Assembly: GCF_023516595.1 (NCBI RefSeq)
Contig: NZ_JAMGBG010000123.1
Location: forward strand, 1-64,000
From: Streptomyces neyagawaensis
Lineage (GTDB): Bacteria; Actinomycetota; Actinomycetes; Streptomycetales; Streptomycetaceae
DNA: 64,000 nt
Direction: 5' to 3'
Below are positions 59,526-64,000 of this stretch, one piece after another. The notes beneath the pieces are model-generated. The model did no database searches. It was not told the DNA's origin and saw only the letters and a list, made by a program, of their open reading frames with translations. The translations under genes were made by a program, and so were the position numbers. Position 1 is the first letter of the stretch. Each line of letters begins with the position of its first letter.

Positions 59526-60388
59526 CGCTCCCGGGCTCCTTCGATCGCGCGGGCGACGCGGACGGCGTCGGCGGTGGCGCGCACCTCGTGCACGCGGACG
59601 GCCCAGGCGCCCTGCTGGGCGGCGAGGGCGGAGACGGCGGCGGTGGCCGCGTCGCGTTCCCGCGCGGGCGGCGGGGCGCCCTCGGGTCCGGCCAGCACCC
59701 GGCCGAGGAACCGCTTGCGGGAGGCGGCGACCAGCAGGGGATGGCCGAGCCCGTGCAGCCGGTCGAGGTGGGCGAGCAGGGCGAGATCGTGCTCGGCGTC
59801 CTTGGAGAACCCGAGCCCGGGGTCGACGATGACGCGGTCGGGGGCGACACCGCCCTCCAGAACGGCCTCCACGCGCGCGTGGAGCTCGTCCACCACCTCG
59901 GAGACGACGTCCTCGTACACGCCCTTGACGTTGCCGCCCTCCAGGAAGCCGCGCCAGTGCATGACCACGAAGGGGGCGCCGGCGTCGGCGACGACCGGGA
60001 TCATCGCGGGGTCGGCGAGGCCGCCGCTGACGTCGTTGACGAGGGTGGCTCCGGCCGCGAGTGCCTGCTCGGCGACGGAGGCGCGCACGGTGTCCACGGA
60101 GACGGTGACGCCCTCGGAGGCCAGACCCCGCACGACGGGGACGACTCGCCGCAGCTCCTCGCTCTGGTCGACCCGGGTGGCGCCGGGGCGGGTCGACTCA
60201 CCGCCCACGTCGACCAGGTCGGCGCCCTCCGCGACCAGCTCCAGACCGTGCTTGACGGCCGCCGTGGTGTCGAACCAGCGGCCGCCGTCGGAGAAGGAGT
60301 CCGGGGTGACGTTCACGACGCCCATGACCGCGCAGCGGTCCCACAGAGGCATACCAGCCACTCGGCCGCGCCGGTTCAGCTTGCTCAT
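59522..60388 (-). CDS. folP: Dihydropteroate synthase
   Basis: 288 aa, joins hydroxymethyl-dihydropterin pyrophosphate and p-aminobenzoate; target of sulfonamides. The signatures MGVVNVTPDSFSDGGRWFDT and ADLVDVGGESTRPGATRVDQ are clear, with DVSGGLADPAMIPVVADAGA, PDRVIVDPGLGFSKDAEHDL and LLVAASRKRFLGRVL. It is the first gene of the fol operon on this strand. ATG at 60388 starts MSKLNRRGRVAGMPLWDR. Confidence 0.97.
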   Translation of the reverse strand: MSKLNRRGRVAGMPLWDRCAVMGVVNVTPDSFSDGGRWFDTTAAVKHGLELVAEGADLVDVGGESTRPGATRVDQSEELRRVVPVVRGLASEGVTVSVDTVRASVAEQALAAGATLVNDVSGGLADPAMIPVVADAGAPFVVMHWRGFLEGGNVKGVYEDVVSEVVDELHARVEAVLEGGVAPDRVIVDPGLGFSKDAEHDLALLAHLDRLHGLGHPLLVAASRKRFLGRVLAGPEGAPPPARERDAATAAVSALAAQQGAWAVRVHEVRATADAVRVARAIEGARER

Positions 60389-60493
60389 GCGACAAGCCTA
60401 GGCCCCCTGTCGATGGGCCGGTGCTCCGCCGCCCGGGCCAGGCGGCTGGGCGGTCGAGGAGACCTCTGGCCGCCGGCCGGGGTTGCACGACGA

Positions 60494-60540
60494 CCTGAGC
60501 GAGAGCCCCTGGCACGGGGTAGTGGGGGCTCTCGCTCAGG
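60494..60540 (-). terminator. Perfect 16 bp hairpin between folP and the MprF-like gene
   Basis: CCTGAGCGAGAGCCCC (60494-60509) pairs with GGGGCTCTCGCTCAGG (60525-60540). It follows the stop of the MprF-like gene read on the minus strand and would terminate it before folP. Confidence 0.88.
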
Positions 60541-60555
60541 CTGTTCCGGGGTGGG

Positions 60556-62484
60556 TCAGACCGCCTGGGCGGTTCTTTCGTTGAGGTCGTGGTCGCGTCC
60601 GGCGTGGGCGCAGGGGGCCGGGGGCCTGGGGCGGCGGCGCAGGACGCGGGGGAGGGCGAGGCTGACGAAGCCCTCGGCCTGCATGGCGGCGAGGCCGATG
60701 CGGGGCAGGTCGCGCGAGGTGGCGTAGACGACGAAGCGGGGCTCCCAGCGCGGGCGGAACTTGGCGTTGAACTTGTACAGCGACTCGATCTGGAACCAGC
60801 GGGAGAGGAAGACGAGCAGGCCGCGCCAGGCGCGCAGGACGGGGCCGGCGCCGATCTTCTCGCCGCGGGCCAGGGCGGCGCGGAACATCGCGAAGTTCAG
60901 GGAGACACGCTGGACGCCCAGACGGGGGGCCGCTTCGAGGGCCGCGACGATGAGGAGTTCGTTCATGCCGGGGTCGGCGGAGCGGTCGCGGCGCATCAGA
61001 TCGAGGGAGGCGCCGTCGGGGCCCCAGGGCACGAAGTGGAGTACGGCCTTCAGGTCGCCGTAGGGGCCGGGCGTCTCATCGGCCTTGTGGGCGGTGGCGA
61101 TCAGGCAGTCGCCGTCGTCCGGGTCGCCGATGCGGCCGAGGGCCATGGAGAAGCCGCGCTCGGTGTCGGTGCCCCGCCAGTCCTCGGCGGCGCGGCGGAC
61201 GCGGTCCAGCTCGGCCTCGCCGAGGTCACGGACGCGCCGTACCCGGGTTTCGTAACCCAGGCGCTCGATGCGCTTCACCATTTGACGCACGTTGCGCATC
61301 GCGCGTCCGGCGAGGGAGAAATCCGCGACGTCCACCACCGCCTCGTCGCCCAGTTCCAGGGCGTCGAGGCCGGTCTCGCGGGTCCACACCTCGGCGCCGG
61401 TCTCGGAGCAGCCCATGACGGCGGGGGTCCAGGAGTGGGCCTTGGCCTCGTCCATGAAGCGTTCGATGGCGCCGGGCCAGGCCTCGACGTCCCCGATCGG
61501 GTCGCCGCTGGCGAGCATCACCCCGGAGACGACGCGGTAGGTCACCGCCGCCTTGCCGCTCGGTGAGAAGACGACCGCCTTGTCGCGGCGGAGCGCGAAG
61601 TGGCCGAGGGAGTCACGGCCGCCGTGCCGGGCCAGCAGGGCGCGCAGCCGGGACTCGTCGTCGGAGGTGAGGCGGGCCGCCGGGTGCTCGGGGCGGAACG
61701 CGAGGTAGATGGTGGTGATGGCGGTCAGCAGGCCGAGGGCGCCGAGCGAGAAGGCGACCGTCCAGGAGGTGTTGCCGGCGTAGACGATCGGTCCCTCGAA
61801 GCCGAAGAGGCCGTAGATGACGTGTTCGAGCCGGTCGGCGAGGCTCGGGTCGCCCACCATGTGCCCGGCGTGGGCGCTGACGACGAGCAGGCCGAGGAGG
61901 ATCGAACCGGTGCCCATCAGCATGAAGTTGGCGAGTGCCCGCCAGCGGCTGGTGGGGTCGGGCAGGGCGCGGAACTCGTCGCGGTGGCGCAGCAGTGGGA
62001 CGAGCAGCGCCAGGGAGACGAGGACGCCCACGATCGAGTGCCGGTAGGTGAACTGGGCGATCGCCCCGGCCGGCAGGAGCACGACGGCAGCGCGCCAGGC
62101 CCGGCGCTTGCGCCGCCGCAGTCCGTGGGCGAGCAGCAGCAGGAGGACCCCCGCGCTCAGCGACATCGCCGCGGCGAACGGGCCGAGGGCACCCGGCAGC
62201 ACCTCCGCCAGGGCGTGCATGCGGCTGTGCCGGAAGCGGGGGAACACGCCGGCGGCGATGTCCACGAGTCCGACGAGCGTGCAGGCCCTGGCGACCAGAG
62301 CGGGCACCGCCTCGGGGCGCGGCCCGCGCAGCAGGCCACGTGCGCGCCGAGCGGCGCTCAGCGGGAGCCGACCCGAACGGACCGGAACCCCACCCGACAT
62401 TTCCCCATCTGTCCTGACAGACATCGCATCCCGTAGTTCCGCGAGTGATCTTGGACCCGGCGCCTTTCCGGCATCCGGCGACAT
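60556..62484 (-). CDS. Phosphatidylglycerol lysyltransferase-like protein (MprF/LysX domain)
   Basis: 642 aa. Multiple TM segments cover about residues 70-290, including FAAAMSLSAGVLLLLLAHGL and LALLVPLLRHRDEFRAL. The C-terminal half is the MprF (DUF2156) catalytic domain with RRDKAVVFSPSGKAAVTYRV, ASGDPIGDVEAWPGAIERFM, MSLNFAMFRAALARGE-like stretches and KFRPRWEPRFVVYATSRDLP. It could add an amino acid to phosphatidylglycerol and help resist cationic peptides. No lysyl-tRNA synthetase domain is attached. ATG at 62484 was chosen; an alternative ATG lies at 62424. Confidence 0.9.
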   Translation of the reverse strand: MSPDAGKAPGPRSLAELRDAMSVRTDGEMSGGVPVRSGRLPLSAARRARGLLRGPRPEAVPALVARACTLVGLVDIAAGVFPRFRHSRMHALAEVLPGALGPFAAAMSLSAGVLLLLLAHGLRRRKRRAWRAAVVLLPAGAIAQFTYRHSIVGVLVSLALLVPLLRHRDEFRALPDPTSRWRALANFMLMGTGSILLGLLVVSAHAGHMVGDPSLADRLEHVIYGLFGFEGPIVYAGNTSWTVAFSLGALGLLTAITTIYLAFRPEHPAARLTSDDESRLRALLARHGGRDSLGHFALRRDKAVVFSPSGKAAVTYRVVSGVMLASGDPIGDVEAWPGAIERFMDEAKAHSWTPAVMGCSETGAEVWTRETGLDALELGDEAVVDVADFSLAGRAMRNVRQMVKRIERLGYETRVRRVRDLGEAELDRVRRAAEDWRGTDTERGFSMALGRIGDPDDGDCLIATAHKADETPGPYGDLKAVLHFVPWGPDGASLDLMRRDRSADPGMNELLIVAALEAAPRLGVQRVSLNFAMFRAALARGEKIGAGPVLRAWRGLLVFLSRWFQIESLYKFNAKFRPRWEPRFVVYATSRDLPRIGLAAMQAEGFVSLALPRVLRRRPRPPAPCAHAGRDHDLNERTAQAV

Positions 62485-62592
62485 TGCGCCCTCTAGGACG
62501 TCGGCTTGGCCACGTCGGTTCACTCTCCATCGGAAAGCTGAACCAAAGGGCAGGGAAAGACAGGGAAAGAAAGAACGGCGGGGGACAACCCG

Positions 62593-63717
62593 ATGGGTCT
62601 TACGAGCGACATGGTGCTGGTGCTGGCGGTGACGTCCGCCGTGCTGCTGTTCGTCGGCACGGTGTGGCTGTGGCCGCGGCTGGCACGACGGGGCTGGCGG
62701 CCCGTGTGCGGACGGATCGGGGTGCTGCTGGCCACGCAGGTCGCCGTCTTCGCGGCGATCGGCCTCACCGCGAACCAGGCCTTCGGGTTCTACGCCAGCT
62801 GGGCCGACCTCTTCGGCCGCGAGACCGGGCAGGGCGTGGTCGTCGACCACGACGACGCCGAGACCGGGGGCCCGTTGCGGGTCCTCGACACGCGGCCGGT
62901 GAACGTGACGGGCGGCGGCCGGCCCGAGGTCGGCGGGCAGATCCAGAAGGTCGAGATCGTCGGCCGTACCTCACGGATCGCCAGCCCGGCGTACGTCTAT
63001 CTGCCGCCGGAGTACTTCCAGCCCCGGTACCGCACCCGCAGCTTCCCGGCGGCCGTCGTCCTCACCGGCTACCCGGGCACCGCCGAGGCGCTCATCGAGG
63101 GCCTGCGCTTCCCGCAGACCGCCCATACGCTGGCCCGCGAGGGCAAGGCGCAGCCGATGATCCTGGTCATGATGCGGCCGACCGTGGCGCCGCCGCGCGA
63201 CACCGAGTGCGTGGACGTCCCGGGCGGCCCGCAGACCGAGACGTTCTTCGCGCGGGACCTGCCGGACGCGGTCGGCCACCACTACAGGGTCGGCAGGAGG
63301 CCCGGCAGTTGGGGCGTCATCGGCGACTCCACCGGCGGGTACTGCGCACTGAAGCTCGCCGTCCACCACCCGGGTACGTACGCCGCCGGCGCGGGACTCT
63401 CGCCGTACTACAAGGCGCCGATCGACCCGACCACCGGTGATCTCTTTCGAGGGAACAAGACGCTGCGGAACGAGGCCGATCTGTTCTGGTACCTCAAGCA
63501 CCGGCCGGCGCCCGACACCTCTCTCCTCGTCACCAGCAGCAAACAGGGAGAGGTCAACTACAAGGCCACCCTGGACTTCATCGCGTTGGCCGAGGAGAAG
63601 CAGCCGACGCGGATCTCGTCGATCATCCTCGACAGCGGCGGGCACAACTTCAACACGTGGCGGCGGGAGATTCCGGCGACCCTGCAGTGGATCAGCGGAC
63701 GGCTCAGTGACCGGTGA
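62593..63717 (+). CDS. Membrane-anchored alpha/beta hydrolase esterase
   Basis: 374 aa. Two N-terminal TM segments (VLAVTSAVLLFVGTVWLWPR and IGVLLATQVAVFAAIGLTAN) precede an extracytoplasmic esterase domain of the D-like (DUF/antigen 85-like) esterase family. The nucleophile elbow is IGDSTGGYCALKL (GxSxG; Ser near residue 245), and LDSGGHNFNTWRREI carries the His. The oxyanion region VYLPPEYFQPRYRTRSFPAA is typical. ATG at 62593 is preceded by GGGGGACAACCCG. It is divergent from the MprF-like gene. Confidence 0.9.
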   Translation: MGLTSDMVLVLAVTSAVLLFVGTVWLWPRLARRGWRPVCGRIGVLLATQVAVFAAIGLTANQAFGFYASWADLFGRETGQGVVVDHDDAETGGPLRVLDTRPVNVTGGGRPEVGGQIQKVEIVGRTSRIASPAYVYLPPEYFQPRYRTRSFPAAVVLTGYPGTAEALIEGLRFPQTAHTLAREGKAQPMILVMMRPTVAPPRDTECVDVPGGPQTETFFARDLPDAVGHHYRVGRRPGSWGVIGDSTGGYCALKLAVHHPGTYAAGAGLSPYYKAPIDPTTGDLFRGNKTLRNEADLFWYLKHRPAPDTSLLVTSSKQGEVNYKATLDFIALAEEKQPTRISSIILDSGGHNFNTWRREIPATLQWISGRLSDR

Positions 63718-63755
63718 GGGGCGGGGGTCCGGGCAGGTCGGCTCCGGGCGGTCGG

Positions 63756-63789
63756 CAATTCCGTGGAATCCGTGGAATCCGTGGAATTG
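63756..63789. repeat. Three 9 bp repeats within a short inverted repeat
   Basis: CCGTGGAAT occurs three times in tandem, with flanking CAATTCC (63756-63762) and GGAATTG (63783-63789). It lies in the gap after the esterase gene; role unknown. Confidence 0.65.
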
Positions 63790-63987
63790 CGCGGGTGGCG
63801 AAAGAGCGTGATGTGGCCAAGGCGTATCTGGAATGACGGGAGTTGATCGAGTAGAGGAGCCGCCGGTGAGCGCAATGGTGCCCCGGGGGTGAGGGAGCTT
63901 GTGAGGGCATGTGAGAGGTGAGAGGGGCGGCCGAGTTTTTACGGCCCGGGGCACCATGATTCGCCTACGCGCGGTAAGTTTCTGGCC

Positions 63988-64000
63988 ATGCCACGTGGAC
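63988..64000 (+). CDS. Start of a gene continuing past the window (partial)
   Basis: ATG CCA CGT GGA begins at 63988, giving MPRG. From memory, S. coelicolor has a gene with a similar MPRG start downstream of this esterase, but only four codons are visible, so this is a weak call. Confidence 0.35.

Overview
This 64 kb window is very GC-rich. It uses GTG, ATG and TTG starts, has short overlapping operons, and carries the gene content of a Streptomyces chromosome: a tipA gene, an AfsR-type regulator, DUF397/XRE/ATP-binding regulatory genes, a set of alternative ribosomal protein genes, and the ftsH-folE-folK-folB-folP region. The order tipA, DedA, ThrE-like exporter, ppa, dacB, metalloprotease, tilS, hpt, ftsH, folE and the other fol genes matches my memory of the core of the Streptomyces coelicolor chromosome around SCO3397-SCO3413. 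I could not run a search to confirm this.

Layout. Positions 1-4600: the end of a long acidic protein (probably the tail of dTMP kinase), a repeat-rich spacer, holB, a secreted S33 peptidase and tRNA-Thr(CGT) with its terminator. 4600-17200: an accessory stretch with an MBL-fold hydrolase, a large WD40 protein, a two-component system divergent from an FtsX-type ABC exporter, the decayed remains of a second exporter, and a Tat-exported protein under a LacI-type operator. 17400-25300: GNAT, DUF3052 and GT2 genes, an AfsR-type giant regulator and a family A DNA polymerase. 25400-32100: a Clp-N/HTH protein with a striking tandem operator, a second FtsX exporter, a DUF2786 protein and two lipoproteins. 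32300-34800: a zinc-responsive ribosomal protein cluster (rpsN, rpmB / rpmG, rpmE2, mrf-like GTPase, rpsR) around a Zur-like box. 35000-37300: a DUF397 / ATP-binding / XRE regulatory trio with shared upstream elements. 37400-44500: aldehyde dehydrogenase, DinB, PadR with an ABC-2 exporter, glutamate decarboxylase and tipA. 44600-64000: DedA, exporter, pyrophosphatase, PBP4-type carboxypeptidase, metalloprotease, tilS, hpt, ftsH and the folate operon, ending with an MprF-like protein, an esterase and the first codons of another gene.

How the genes work together: ftsH, folE, folK, folB and folP form a housekeeping block (membrane proteolysis and folate synthesis, with tilS and hpt for tRNA and purine metabolism). 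The two FtsX exporters and the PadR-linked exporter are likely stress or antibiotic-response pumps. The Zur cluster would swap zinc-binding ribosomal proteins for zinc-free forms.

The most unusual items are: a free-standing Hint/LAGLIDADG (intein-like) gene between folE and a DUF3180 gene; two genes with TTA codons (that one and the ATP-binding regulator), predicted to depend on bldA; a probably leaderless, double-palindrome promoter on the Clp-N/HTH gene; and a dispersed 30-80 bp repeat, one copy of which sits inside the reading frame of the mrf-like GTPase. I see no insertion sequences, CRISPR arrays, rRNA genes or replication origin. Starts were chosen by eye from Shine-Dalgarno sites, family lengths and overlaps, and some may be off by a few codons.
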